Source: Cytophagales bacterium (GTDB taxonomy: Bacteria > Bacteroidota > Bacteroidia > Cytophagales > Spirosomataceae). From it: a DNA stretch of 64,000 nucleotides. A model generated the notes under the pieces. The model saw only the letters and a program-made list of their open reading frames with translations, did no database searches and was not told the origin of the DNA. Shown here in pieces: positions 17,617 through 28,300 of the stretch. Numbering within the stretch: the first letter of the stretch is position 1; each line of letters starts with the position of its first letter. The position numbers were made by a program, and so were the translations under genes. The stretch is taken from NCBI GenBank assembly GCA_013298125.1, contig JAAFJP010000012.1, forward strand, positions 62,001-126,000, in the 5' to 3' direction.

Positions 17617-18089
17617 AGTTAATTTTAAACTTAGAGGTTTTATTAGAGGTTTTAGAGAAATGGAGTTGATGTTGTTATTTTCTCTAATCCTTTAACCTGA
17701 ACTGGTTAAACTAAGTTGTACTCATCAAAAAAATCTCCCAAGGTTTTTAATCTCTTGGGAAGGTTAGTCTATAAAATTTTCCTTGGACACAACTTAATCA
17801 ACCAGTTCATTTTAACCTTCTAAGTTTTAAAATAGCTCTAACTCTCTAAGTTTAAAATCAAATACAAACTCTAAGTGGACTGTGTTAAAAAAACTAATTT
17901 TAGACCAGATATTACTCTAAGTTCAATTTACGATAAAATTCACAAAAGAATCTCTTTGAGAAACATTATTTTAAAACGGGGGGTTATCTAAAAAGTGTAT
18001 CGTAATTTTGTTGTACTAATTTTAAATTTTATGGGCATCAGAGAAAATGGCAATTACAGAACTGCCTCCCGTCTCCTGCCTCCTGTCCA
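17617..18089. repeat. Intergenic region with nested imperfect inverted repeats
   Basis: No coding sequence is seen in this 473-base gap. Three pairings are nested: 17623-17639 with 17814-17832 (TTTTAAACTTAGAGGTT and near-complement), 17698-17719 with 17789-17809 (TGAACTGGTTAAACTAAG and near-complement), and inner TCCCAAG/CTTGGGA at 17736/17754. A side hairpin TAGAGAAA/TTTCTCTA lies at 17652-17686. The right third (17880-18089) shows no clear structure apart from a CTCC-rich stretch ending at the ubiE start. Confidence 0.65.
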
Positions 18090-18812
18090 ATGACCGTAGT
18101 TCCATATAAAGAGCAAGATGCTTCTAAGAAAGAGCAAGTGGCTCAAATGTTTGATAATGTTTCACCCAAATATGATTTTCTGAATCATCTGTTAAGTGGT
18201 GGAATAGATATTCTTTGGCGTAAAAAAGCCATCAAATTATTGAAAAAAGCCCAACCCAAAACCATTTTGGACATTGCCACGGGTACGGGAGACTTTGCCA
18301 TTGAGGCTTTGGCTCTGAAACCTGATAAAATCGTGGGGGTAGATATTTCGGAAGGAATGTTGAGTTTTGGTCGTGAAAAAATCAAGAAACTTGGCATGGA
18401 TTCTGTAATTACTTTGCAAAGCGGCGATTCAGAAAGATTGGCTTTTGAAGACAATACTTTTGATGCAGTCATCGTTAGTTTTGGAGTACGGAACTTTGAA
18501 AATCTCGAAAAAGGTTTGACAGATATGTGCCGTGTGATGAAATCGGGAGGGACTTGTGTGGTGCTTGAATTTTCAAAACCACAAACATTTCCGATGAAAC
18601 AATTATATAATTTTTATTTCAAAAATATTCTGCCTACCGTTGGCAAAATCGTCTCGAAGGATACTTCCGCCTATACGTACTTATATGATTCCGTACAAGC
18701 ATTCCCAGAGGGAAACGATTTTATGAAAGTATTTCAACGTGCAGGCTTTACCCAAACTCAATGTTTACCACTCACATTTGGCATCAGTACAATTTATGTA
18801 GGCAGAAAGTAA
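18090..18812 (+). CDS. ubiE: Demethylmenaquinone methyltransferase
   Basis: A 240-residue SAM-dependent methyltransferase of the UbiE/MenG family: FDNVSPKYDFLNHLLSGGID near residue 22, the SAM-binding loop ILDIATGTGDFAIEAL near 60, and FGVRNFENLEKGL near 130. It performs the C-methylation that converts demethylmenaquinone to menaquinone (menG in naphthoquinone users such as Bacteroidota). Its 3' end overlaps the next gene by 52 bases. Confidence 0.92.
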   Translation: MTVVPYKEQDASKKEQVAQMFDNVSPKYDFLNHLLSGGIDILWRKKAIKLLKKAQPKTILDIATGTGDFAIEALALKPDKIVGVDISEGMLSFGREKIKKLGMDSVITLQSGDSERLAFEDNTFDAVIVSFGVRNFENLEKGLTDMCRVMKSGGTCVVLEFSKPQTFPMKQLYNFYFKNILPTVGKIVSKDTSAYTYLYDSVQAFPEGNDFMKVFQRAGFTQTQCLPLTFGISTIYVGRK

Positions 18813-19519
18813 TTCTTTTTGCCATTTTGACGTGTATATTCATCGCTGGTTTTTCTCAAAATTCCAAAGCTCAAAAATATGAATACAAAAGGATTTATGA
18901 TGAATTTTATGACGATAAAATAGTTCATTTTGGGTTCTTATTTGGCTTTGGTTCATCTCGTTTCAATGTTTATCATAGTCCAAGTTTTGCTACTGGTAAT
19001 GCCCAAACGATTGTTTCTCCTGGTAACTTCGCTTTTCAGGTTGGTGGTTTGGTCAATTTCAAATTAACGGACAGATTTGATTTTAAAACAGGAGCAAATA
19101 TTGCCTTGTACGGACGTGAGGTAGATTATCGTTTCATTACGCCCGCCTCAGAATTATTAGAATTAAGAGAATCTACATGGTTAGAGATTCCATTACTTTT
19201 GAAGTATAAATCTCAGAGAAGAGGTAATTCGAGAATGTTTGTGGATGCAGGTTTTAAACTTGGACTCGAAGCCAATGTTCGTAAAAATGCAGCTTCTACC
19301 AGAAAATTAGATACTCGTACTGCCGATATTTCATTTGAGTATGGTGTAGGTTTTGAACAGTTTTTTAAGTATTTTAAATATACTCCCGAGCTACGTTTCT
19401 CGCATGGATTAACTAATATGTTCATCTCTCCTACTCCTGTTACTGCTCAAAATGCTTACTTAAAAGATGTTCAACGGCTTAATGCACATACAGTTACACT
19501 CTATTTGATGTTTGAGTAA
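18761..19519 (+). CDS. porT: PorT-like outer-membrane beta-barrel protein
   Basis: A 252-residue protein with a signal peptide (hydrophobic VILFAILTCIFIAG, then SQNSKAQK) followed by a barrel-like sequence with alternating aromatic strands and a C-terminal strand HTVTLYLMFE. The PorT/SprT component of the type IX secretion system has this length and frequently follows ubiE in Bacteroidota, which supports the name. The only in-frame ATG lies 52 bases inside ubiE. A T9SS substrate is encoded at 51733. Confidence 0.7.
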   Translation: MFTTHIWHQYNLCRQKVILFAILTCIFIAGFSQNSKAQKYEYKRIYDEFYDDKIVHFGFLFGFGSSRFNVYHSPSFATGNAQTIVSPGNFAFQVGGLVNFKLTDRFDFKTGANIALYGREVDYRFITPASELLELRESTWLEIPLLLKYKSQRRGNSRMFVDAGFKLGLEANVRKNAASTRKLDTRTADISFEYGVGFEQFFKYFKYTPELRFSHGLTNMFISPTPVTAQNAYLKDVQRLNAHTVTLYLMFE

Positions 19520-19557
19520 ATCAAAAAAGGATTGACTTTCGTCAATCCTTTTTTGAT
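19520..19557. terminator. Bidirectional terminator between convergent genes
   Basis: Arms 19520-19536 and 19541-19557 (ATCAAAAAAGGATTGAC and its complement) surround TTTC, with an A6 run upstream and T6 downstream of the GC-containing stem. It serves both the PorT-like gene and the gene ending at 19542, whose stop codon lies inside the stem. Confidence 0.9.
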
Positions 19558-20495
19558 AATAATTTTCGTAATTCTTCTAATTCTTTTTGCTGTTCTAACA
19601 ACTTTAAATCTTTTTCTTTTAGCTCAATATCCTTCTGTTCTATGACAGCTTCTTTCTGTTCTATGACGGCTTCTTTCTGTTCTATGACGGCTTCTTTCTG
19701 TTCTATAACTGCTTCTTTCTGTTCTATAACTGCTTCTTTTTCTTCGATAACTATTTCTTTCATTCTTAAAGCTCTATCCATCGAATCATCAAATGTTTCT
19801 TCTGCTTTTATTCTATCTTTTACTTCATTGCTCTCTGCGGCAATAGACAAACGTTTTAGAATTTTTCGAGTTTCTTCATCAAGGTCTTTATTATCTTCAT
19901 CGTATTGCAATAGCCATTTTTTATCTTCATCAAAAATCCATTTTTGATTAAATATTGATAAAATTCTCTCTAATTTGGTTTTCATCTCACCATGCAATTT
20001 AGAGATTTGAACTACAAAACTATCATGACTAAGACTCTCAATGAATTCATCTTTCTGATTCAGAATTTCACCCGATGACAAATCTTCATACCTTCTACCA
20101 ATTTTGAGAACTGTATTTGGAATAGATAATGGAAAACCTATAAAGTATATTGGTACTATTGGTAATGATATTCGATATCCGTCCAAATCGTCTGGGGTAC
20201 TATAATTTTTACCCAGATAATGTCTAAAACGTTGTAAATCAAAGGAGTTTTTACTTTTTTGAAGTTCAATCAAGACCTTTTTTTCTGCACCATCGGCTGT
20301 TTTTATGATGGCTTTAAAGTCAAGTCTAAAAACTGTCAAAAAATATTTTTCAGAAAAAGTAGTCTCTTCTTGCGGTTTTACACTTAAATCGACAATCTCT
20401 TCTCCGATAATTACAGATATTATCGTTTTAGCAATGGAAAGGTCTTCCATCAAAAACTTAAAAACAGTATCATATATCGGATTGGCAATTATCAT
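19542..20495 (-). CDS. PD-(D/E)XK nuclease-family protein (Rpn/transposase-like) with repetitive coiled coil
   Basis: A 317-residue protein. The N-terminus ANPIYDTVFKFLMEDLSIAK, followed by RLDFKA and VLIELQKSKN near residues 58-80, gives the D...ExQ core of the PD-(D/E)XK family often annotated as putative transposase or recombination-promoting nuclease. Residues about 252-285 are five copies of EAVIEQK followed by a Glu/Lys/Leu-rich coiled coil ending LRKLLSKKD. Nuclease function is by family only. It stands alone between a terminator and the sugar-porter gene. Confidence 0.7.
   Translation of the reverse strand: MIIANPIYDTVFKFLMEDLSIAKTIISVIIGEEIVDLSVKPQEETTFSEKYFLTVFRLDFKAIIKTADGAEKKVLIELQKSKNSFDLQRFRHYLGKNYSTPDDLDGYRISLPIVPIYFIGFPLSIPNTVLKIGRRYEDLSSGEILNQKDEFIESLSHDSFVVQISKLHGEMKTKLERILSIFNQKWIFDEDKKWLLQYDEDNKDLDEETRKILKRLSIAAESNEVKDRIKAEETFDDSMDRALRMKEIVIEEKEAVIEQKEAVIEQKEAVIEQKEAVIEQKEAVIEQKDIELKEKDLKLLEQQKELEELRKLLSKKD
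19633..19741. repeat. 21-bp tandem repeat (minisatellite) in coding sequence
   Basis: About five successive 21-base units encode identical EAVIEQK heptads on the minus strand. Units differ by a few silent changes (GACAGC, GACGGC, AACTGC at the same place), so the array is not brand new. A unit of seven codons keeps both frame and coiled-coil register when copy number changes. Confidence 0.85.
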
Positions 20496-20534
20496 TTTTC
20501 TCGTTGAATTTATTACAAAGATAAAAAATAAACA

Positions 20535-21857
20535 TCAATGTCCAACCCGCACATCCATATCTTCCAAAGCCACCCCTTTTGTTTCAGGCATCATAAACCA
20601 GACGTATAATAATTGACACACCATCATTATTGCAAAGAAGATAAAGATGGGTGTTCCACCAAATTTACCCGCAAAATAGGGGAATACGTTGGTGATAATT
20701 GCCGCAAAAACCCAGTGTGTCAGACTACCAAAGGCTTGTCCAGAAGCACGAACTTCATTTGGAAAAATCTCTGAAATAAATACCCAAATCACCGCTCCTT
20801 GTCCAATGGCGTGGGCTGCAATGAAGGCAAAGACGAAGAAGGTCATTCCGTCAAATTGATTTGCATAAAATGCTCTGGCGATTAATGAAAGGGAAATAAT
20901 ATATCCAAATGAACCAATGAACATCAAGGTTCTTCTGCCTAATTTATCAATTAAAGTAACGCCTAACATGGTGAAAATCAAGTTAGTAAGACCAATCCCA
21001 ACCGAAGAAAGTAATGCACTTGATTTAGCCAATCCTGCCATTTCAAATACTCTTGGGGCATAATAAATGATGGCGTTAATACCCGAAACTTGATTAAAAA
21101 ATGCCATTAAAAAAGCTAATAAAATCGGAAAAGCATATTGTTTTGAGAAGAAATTAACATTACCCATTTTGGCATTATTTTGCTGAGAATTCAAAATTGA
21201 TGCTAAGGTTTTATCGGCAGCATCTGTGTCAATTTCGTTTAAAACGGCTTTTGCTGATTGAATGTCATTTTTTTGAAGAATCAACCATCGTGGGCTTTCT
21301 GAAATTAATAATGTTAAAGCTGTAAAAATCAAAGATGGTATTCCGACAATTCCCAACATCCAACGCCAATCACTTTCGCCTCCCATTTGTTGGAATAAAT
21401 AGTTGGAAACGTATGCAATCATGATTCCGAAAACGATATTGAATTGGAACAAAGCCACTAAAAATCCACGACTTTTGGCGGGTGCAATTTCTGAAATATA
21501 CAGCGGAGAAACCACCGATGAAGCACCTATACAGAGTCCGCCGATGAAACGAAATATCATGAAAGTATAAACATCTTGGGCAACTGCCGAACCCACGGCT
21601 GAAATGAAAAACAACGCTCCAAGCCAAAATAAGGCTTTTTTACGTCCTAATTTATCAGCATACCAACCTCCAAAAGCCGCCCCAAAGACCGTTCCATAAA
21701 GAGCAATGGCAATCGCAAGTCCGTGCATAGGATCACTCAATGACCAAAGCGATTGAATTTTTTGTTCTGCACCTGAGATTACTGCGGTGTCTAAACCGAA
21801 TAAAAAGCCACTTAGTGCGACTGTTAATGACCAAAGGAGGAGTTTTTTGTTTTTCAT
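20535..21857 (-). CDS. Sugar-porter MFS transporter
   Basis: A 440-residue 12-helix transporter of the sugar porter family. Signatures are GFLFGLDTAVISGA in helix 1, GGWYADKLGRKKAL between helices 2 and 3, RFIGGLCIGASSVVSPLYISEIAP in helices 4-5, and the C-terminal motif MPETKG. It imports a hexose or pentose by proton symport. It is the last gene of the minus-strand locus that begins with susC, only 26 bases after the third FG-GAP lipoprotein, so it probably imports a sugar released or captured by that system. Confidence 0.88.
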   Translation of the reverse strand: MKNKKLLLWSLTVALSGFLFGLDTAVISGAEQKIQSLWSLSDPMHGLAIAIALYGTVFGAAFGGWYADKLGRKKALFWLGALFFISAVGSAVAQDVYTFMIFRFIGGLCIGASSVVSPLYISEIAPAKSRGFLVALFQFNIVFGIMIAYVSNYLFQQMGGESDWRWMLGIVGIPSLIFTALTLLISESPRWLILQKNDIQSAKAVLNEIDTDAADKTLASILNSQQNNAKMGNVNFFSKQYAFPILLAFLMAFFNQVSGINAIIYYAPRVFEMAGLAKSSALLSSVGIGLTNLIFTMLGVTLIDKLGRRTLMFIGSFGYIISLSLIARAFYANQFDGMTFFVFAFIAAHAIGQGAVIWVFISEIFPNEVRASGQAFGSLTHWVFAAIITNVFPYFAGKFGGTPIFIFFAIMMVCQLLYVWFMMPETKGVALEDMDVRVGH

Positions 21858-21883
21858 TTTTTATGTGGTTTTAGTAATCAATT

Positions 21884-24800
21884 TTATCTCAATTTAAACA
21901 CCTTCGGCACATCATTATTTATCAAAGCAATAAAATTTGTTTTGCCTTGAATCATCAACGGGCTAATCTGTTTTACTTCTCCATTCATCAGAAAGCCACT
22001 TTCTTGATTGGTCAATGCTTTGAAACTGCCTTTGCCTTTGTTGATTAAAACATTGCCTCGGCTGGCATCAATCGCACCTAATTGTGGAATGAAACCAGTA
22101 TAATTTCCTCCCATTACAAGGTCTTTCAATCCATCCTTGTTTAGGTCATAACAGGCAATGGCATTTATACAAGATAACTGTATCGTCTCTGGCAAATCAA
22201 CGGTTGTGAATTTTCCTTTGCCATCATTTAGAGCAACGACTGATTTGCAAGACTTGATACTTTTTACCACAGCTCCTTCCAAAATATCGGCAGGGAATAA
22301 ATCACTCAATGATTTTTGAGCATAATCAACGTGTTTCAAGATTTGCTTTTTGAGTAATGGGAATTGTTCCGCCATTTCTTTTTTCAAAAATACCGTAACG
22401 TCCTTACCTTCAATGGTTTTGGTCATGATTTTATCAATTGAACCATTGCTATCAAAGTCTTTAACCCAAATTTTTAGAGGTGCTTCTGTTGAGGCTTTTA
22501 GCGTGAAATTTTCGCCCATATTACCCATAATCAAATCGTTATCTCCGTCATTATCAACATCTTGTACTTGCAAAGCACCCCAAAAGCCCGTCATTTCTTC
22601 CAGGCCTGTTTCGAGCTTTTGAAGTGTTTTTCCTTTTACAGTAAAAATCGTGGGCGACATCCAATCTCCTACTACAATCAGTTCCTTCTTTTTATCGCCA
22701 TTGACATCTTCCCAATACGCATCTCTGACCATACCCAGCGTTGTTAAATCAGCACTTACTTTTGCTGTAATATCCGTAAATTTTCCTTTGCCATCATTTT
22801 CATACAAAAAACTGGATGGACTCAGCCCGTATTGCATGGGTTGGCTACGACTTCCTACGAATAAATCAATATCGCCATCACCGTCAAAATCATAAGGAGC
22901 GACTACGGCTGTATTGGTAGTATTGAGGGGAATAGCACCATTATCCAGCGTGAAACTGCCTTTTCCATTATTCACATAGAGTTTATCCATTAACTCCCCC
23001 CTACCATATTCTACCTCATTGCCACCATTTCCTACGTACAAATCCAAATCACCGTCTTTGTCAGCATCAAAAAAACTTATTGCTGTTTGCTCAATATTAA
23101 TAAATTTTTCAAACTCTTTTTGCGGTGATTTCTTAAAACCAGAAACCGTTTGAAGATATAATTGTCCTGCCTGATTCTTAGCTCCTCCGATATAAACATC
23201 TTCCAAACCATCACCATTTACATCTCCAATTGCCGCCTTAGGTCCTTCTTTTGAGAGCAAAGCAGGAAGATTTTTTTCTTGATAAAAATCAAAATATTCG
23301 TCTTCCTGATGTTTATCGAAAGTTGAGTTTACATTTTCAAATATTCCTTTTGATGTGAAGTTTTGAGGTAAGGTTTTTACTATTTTAGCATCTTTAATAG
23401 AAACCGTAAGCAATTGGTCAATCTTTGGATTTTTAATAACTGAAACTCTCATATCTGCCCACGTAATGCGAACTGAGTCAATTTTGGTGCTTGTACCTAA
23501 TCCATACACAAGCGTATATTCCGTGCTTGACTGAAATCCTCTGGATGGAATCACGGAGCGAGTTTGCACCATACCATTCGCATAAACGTCTGCCTTTGAA
23601 CCAATGCCAAAAGTATTTTTACCTTCGCCTTTCAAGTTTAGTTTGAAATAATGATTTTTCTCAGCTTTTTTGTCGGTCTTATTTCGATAGATAAAGCAAT
23701 CCATATTGACGTTATTGACTACTAAATCCAAATCACCGTCATTGTCCAAATCTGCATACGTTGCTCCGTTTGAAAATGAAGGTGTTGCCAACCCAAATTC
23801 CTCCGCTTTTTCTTCAAATTTCAAAGTCTTGGTATTATGGAAAAAGTTGTTTGGAATGGGTACAGAAGGCATTTTATCAATAATTGACTTATAACTTTTC
23901 TTAACACCGCTTGCTTTCATGGCATCGGCTTCGTCGGCAAAAAAATCAATAAAATCTTGATCAATTACGTCATTATAAACACCGTTGCATACATAAATAT
24001 CATTATAAGCATCGTTATCAACATCAAAAATTAATGCTCCCCATGACCAATCGCTGGCAGCAACTCCTGCATAATTCCCTACTTCACTATATGTGCCGTC
24101 TTGGTTATTTAATTGAAGACTATTTTGTTGAAATTGATGATAAAAACCTCGGTCTTCTTTCAATTTATAGACATAATGATTGTCAAATGAAGTAGTGGTT
24201 TTCAGACGATATTCAGACCGAGGAAGCATATCAGTCGTGATAATTTCTGGAAATCCATCATTATTTACATCGCCCATATCTGCCCCCATTGATGCCAGAC
24301 TGATGTGTTTAGTACGTTGCTCTACCTCCTCCGAAAATTTGCCGTTTTTTTGATTGATATAAATATAATCTTTCTCATAAAAATCGTTTGAAACGTAAAT
24401 GTCAGGGTAATTATCGTTATTCACGTCACCCACCGTAACACCCAAACCGAAGCCAATTAAACTACTATAAATGCCAGCTTCTTTGGAAACGTCCTTGTAA
24501 TGCCCATCATCATTTCGCATCAATTTATCGCCTCCGCCCTTCAAAAAGTCTTTCACCGCCCAATCTTCCGCTCGTAAATTGCGGTCATTGGCGTAGTCAA
24601 GCGTATTCACAGGAATAAAACTATTGTTGAGGATATAACAATCCAAATCTCCATCTAAATCATAATCGAAAAAGGCGGCGTGCGTTGTATATCCGCCTTC
24701 ATCAAGTCCATACTGAGCGGCAGATTCCGTAAAAGTCAAATCTTTATTGTTGATAAAAAGGGCATTCGTTTGCTTCTTGGTAAATTTTCGATAGCCCGCA

Positions 24801-25189
24801 TTACATACGTATATGTCCAACCAACCGTCTGCGTTTACGTCCACCATCACTACGCCAGTATTCCATTTATCGGTTTCAGCTACGCCCGCTTTTTGGGTAA
24901 TATCATCAAATTTAAAATCACCTTTATTGAGATACAATTTATTTGACCCCATGTTTGCCGTGAAGAAAACATCGGATAGCCCATCGTTGTTGATGTCTCC
25001 AACCGCTACGCCGCCACCATTATAGAAATTGCGATAATTGAAGATGTTGCCATCGTCAGTATTTTCAATTTTATTGATAAAATCAATGCCCGTTTCGCTT
25101 TTGTCCATCAACTCAAAAAGCCTGTCATTTCGATCTTTTGAGCATGAAAAACAAGCGATTAGGCACAAGGAGAATAGTATCTTTTTCAA
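21884..25189 (-). CDS. FG-GAP/ASPIC-UnbV repeat lipoprotein (third copy)
   Basis: A 1,101-residue protein with a lipoprotein signal (LIACFSC). It carries many Ca2+-binding FG-GAP/VCBS repeats of the form DxNxDGxxDIY (for example DVNADGWLDIYVCN and DADKDGDLDLYVGN) in two beta-propeller blocks. Between them, near residue 545, is an ASPIC/UnbV domain (RSVIPSRGFQSSTEYTLV). It is probably a surface or periplasmic binding protein; some databases label such proteins 'RNA-binding' without basis. Third of three paralogues after susCD. Confidence 0.85.
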   Translation of the reverse strand: MKKILFSLCLIACFSCSKDRNDRLFELMDKSETGIDFINKIENTDDGNIFNYRNFYNGGGVAVGDINNDGLSDVFFTANMGSNKLYLNKGDFKFDDITQKAGVAETDKWNTGVVMVDVNADGWLDIYVCNAGYRKFTKKQTNALFINNKDLTFTESAAQYGLDEGGYTTHAAFFDYDLDGDLDCYILNNSFIPVNTLDYANDRNLRAEDWAVKDFLKGGGDKLMRNDDGHYKDVSKEAGIYSSLIGFGLGVTVGDVNNDNYPDIYVSNDFYEKDYIYINQKNGKFSEEVEQRTKHISLASMGADMGDVNNDGFPEIITTDMLPRSEYRLKTTTSFDNHYVYKLKEDRGFYHQFQQNSLQLNNQDGTYSEVGNYAGVAASDWSWGALIFDVDNDAYNDIYVCNGVYNDVIDQDFIDFFADEADAMKASGVKKSYKSIIDKMPSVPIPNNFFHNTKTLKFEEKAEEFGLATPSFSNGATYADLDNDGDLDLVVNNVNMDCFIYRNKTDKKAEKNHYFKLNLKGEGKNTFGIGSKADVYANGMVQTRSVIPSRGFQSSTEYTLVYGLGTSTKIDSVRITWADMRVSVIKNPKIDQLLTVSIKDAKIVKTLPQNFTSKGIFENVNSTFDKHQEDEYFDFYQEKNLPALLSKEGPKAAIGDVNGDGLEDVYIGGAKNQAGQLYLQTVSGFKKSPQKEFEKFINIEQTAISFFDADKDGDLDLYVGNGGNEVEYGRGELMDKLYVNNGKGSFTLDNGAIPLNTTNTAVVAPYDFDGDGDIDLFVGSRSQPMQYGLSPSSFLYENDGKGKFTDITAKVSADLTTLGMVRDAYWEDVNGDKKKELIVVGDWMSPTIFTVKGKTLQKLETGLEEMTGFWGALQVQDVDNDGDNDLIMGNMGENFTLKASTEAPLKIWVKDFDSNGSIDKIMTKTIEGKDVTVFLKKEMAEQFPLLKKQILKHVDYAQKSLSDLFPADILEGAVVKSIKSCKSVVALNDGKGKFTTVDLPETIQLSCINAIACYDLNKDGLKDLVMGGNYTGFIPQLGAIDASRGNVLINKGKGSFKALTNQESGFLMNGEVKQISPLMIQGKTNFIALINNDVPKVFKLR

Positions 25190-25212
25190 TTTTTATATTT
25201 TTAAAATGGTTT

Positions 25213-25300
25213 TAGGTGTTAGGTGTTAGGTATCAGATGAAAGTAAGAGAATAAAAGATTTTATTACTCCTAACACCTAAACCCTAAAACCTAACACCTA
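25213..25300. repeat. TTAGGTGTTAGG inverted repeat
   Basis: The left part (25213-25232) has TAGGTGT repeated about three times. The right part (25271-25300) has the complement CCTAACACCTA twice. Together they can form an imperfect hairpin in the gap between the second and third FG-GAP genes. Short reiterated words make slippage likely. Confidence 0.7.
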
Positions 25301-25302
25301 TT

Positions 25303-28300
25303 TTATTTATAACTAACCACCTTCCCATCATCTACCGAAAAAATAAATGATGTTCCAATGTGTTTAATATCTCTCACATCACCCCTGAGCCATAACCCCG
25401 AAGTTGCAGGAGTTTGATATTCGTAATTTAACTTTCCTTTTCCTTTCAGCAAAACCCCATGATTAGCATCTATTTTACCAATCCGAAGGCGAAATTTACT
25501 TTGATTTCCACAAAGCAAAATATCTTTTTTGCCGTCTTTATCAATATCTTCAATCGCAATGGCACATACGGGAGCATATTGAGCCTGTATGGGTAATTGT
25601 CTGATAATAAATCCTTTACCCGTATTTTCAAGGAGGATTGTCTCGAAATTTTCGGCAATGAGTTTTTTATTTTTTTCTATAATATCGTTAGGGAATAAAT
25701 CAGTAATACTGGCATTGCTGAAAGATCTATAATCGGTAAAGGTCTTTCGTAAGGAAACCACCTGTTCAAGGGCTTCGTCTCGACCAATAGCAGGGTATGA
25801 TTTTCCTTGAATGTAGTATGATAAGTATGGGTCAAGGGTCATATTACCGTCCAAATCTCCATAATTCAGAGTCGCAGGTTCGTTTACGTTGGCTTTCACT
25901 ATGGAATTTAAACCTAAATTACCCATAACTAAATCAATGTCTCCATCACCATCCAAATCATCAGCAACAACACCATTCCACCAACCGTGCATATTTGGCG
26001 GTATCATTTCAGAAGCATCAGCCGTAAAATTTCCTTTTTGATTTAATAAAATGGCAGGTTGCATCCATTCGCCCACTACCATGAGGTCAAGCTGTTTATC
26101 TTTATTGAAATCCGCCACTGTCATACTCGTTACCAAGCCCAATCTGCCCAATGATTTCATACTAAATCTACCCTTTCCATCATTGATAAGCAGATAACTA
26201 TCTTCGCAGTAGGGATAGGAATTGGGCAAAACTCCACCACCTATTACCAAATCTTGGTCTCCGTCATTATCTGCATCAAAGGCTTTTACACACGAACTAT
26301 TGATGTTTTCGGTAGGTAAGGCAGATACATTTTTCTTGAAATTTCCCTTGCCATCATTGACATACAATCTATCCGCTTGCCAGTCTCCTTTTAGTCTTTC
26401 GCTATAATTGCCACTCACGACATACAAGTCGAGGTCGCCGTCTTTATCCACATCCAAAAACACAGCATCACGGTCTTCGGCAGGGCTATCTTTGGCAAAA
26501 TTGGGATTCATTTTCACGATAAATTTGCCATCATTTTTTTGCAAATATAAAGCCCCACTTTGGTCTTTTGCCCCTCCGATATACACATCTTCCAAACCAT
26601 CATTATCAACATCTCCAACTGCCATTTTACTGCCTTGATACGATGGATGATAAGGCAACAAAATCTGATGGTCGAAATCGTTTTTACTATCTTCTTTATG
26701 AATAAAATCTATTCCATTGTTCGCTTCAACCAATAAAGGCTGTGTTTCGGGAGCGAGTTGTGTTTTTTGTTCTACTGATTTTGAATAATCTAAGGTGATG
26801 GTTTCATTAGGATTAATATTCGTTAAAGTTTGAGTACGGAGGTCAGCCCAAATAACTTTAACCGTTAATTGTTTTGTCTCACCAATCCCAAACAAAAGGG
26901 CATCGTGGCTTGAAGATTCAAAGCCTCTCACTGGTGAAAATTCTTGCGATTGCTTAAGAGAATCTGTCTGTACAAATACCTTTGCTCCCACGCCAAACGG
27001 ATTCATTTGTGAGCCTTTTAGCTTGATTTTTAGATAATTAACTGGCGATTCTTCCTGCGTAGTATTCTGATAAATACAAGCCGTTGCATTGTTGTTATTC
27101 GTGATAAGGTCAAGGTCTCCGTCATTGTCTAAATCCGCACTTACTGTTCCGTTTGAAATCGTTGGTTCGTCAAAACCCCAAGCAACTTGTTCATTTGAAA
27201 AAGTAAGATTATGCTTATTTCTGAAAACATAATTCTTGGTTTGAGACGATTCCATTTTCTTAATTACCTCACTAACAGGCATTTGCACACCATTCGCAGA
27301 AAGGTCTTCTTGGAATTTCACAAAATCAGAATTGGTAAAGTCTTTCAAAATTCCATTACTCACAAAAATGTCTTTATAACCATCCAAATCAAAATCTGCC
27401 ATAATCGTTCCCCAACTCCAATCTGTTGTAGCTACGCCCGCCAGATGTCCGATTTCTGAGAAACGACCTTGGCTATTCACCTGCAACATATTCCGCATAT
27501 TCTGATGCCAAAATCCGTTGTTTAGTTGCGATTGATAGACATTCCAGTTATCAGGAAAAAGTAATGACTTTTGCCTTGCATTATCTTCTGGGAGCATATC
27601 CAAACTAAAAATATCAGGCAATTGGTCATTGTTTATGTCGGCAATATCAACGCCCATCGAGAAATTAGAAGTATGGTCTATTCGTTCACGGAGTTCATCC
27701 CTGTAAGTTCCATCCTTTTGATTGATGTATAAATAATCATCCTCCACGTAGTCATTTCCCACATAAATATCTGGATAACCATCATTATTTACATCAGAAA
27801 TAACCAATCCTAATCCAAAACCCAAAGCATTACTTTTGATTCCAGTCTCGGTGGTTACTTCGACAAATTTCTGATTATCATTCCTAAACAACTTATCCCC
27901 AGCATTATAATCTCGTTCCGCACGCATGACGGCTGCCTCTTTGCGTTGATAGTTTTTAAGATTATGATTCATCAGAAAGCAATCTAAATCACCATCCATA
28001 TCATAATCAAAAAATGCAGCTTGGGTCGAATATCCTGAATCATCTAAACCATATTCTTTCGCTTTCTCGGTAAATCGTGGCGACGAACCGTTTAGATTAT
28101 GATTATTAATAAAAAGTTGATTTTTACGAAGCGAATCTTCCTTTTTCCCAGAATAACAAACATAAATATCCAACCAACCATCGGCATTGATATCTACCAT
28201 AGTTACGCCTGTTTTCCAAGCTCCTTTTCTACCCTCAATGCCAGCTTTAGCAGAAATATCTTCAAATTTCAGAGGAGTATTTTCATCCCCTTTATTGAGA

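Noticed and set aside
17617-18089. A tRNA or structured RNA gene in the long gap before ubiE
   Set aside because: No cloverleaf, T-loop or A-box/B-box-like sequence could be built; the pairing seen is nested inverted repeats.
19642-19947. An open frame on the plus strand encoding repeated MTASFCS units
   Set aside because: It is the exact antisense of the heptad minisatellite in the PD-(D/E)XK gene; the repeat keeps all frames open. There is no independent start signal or family resemblance.
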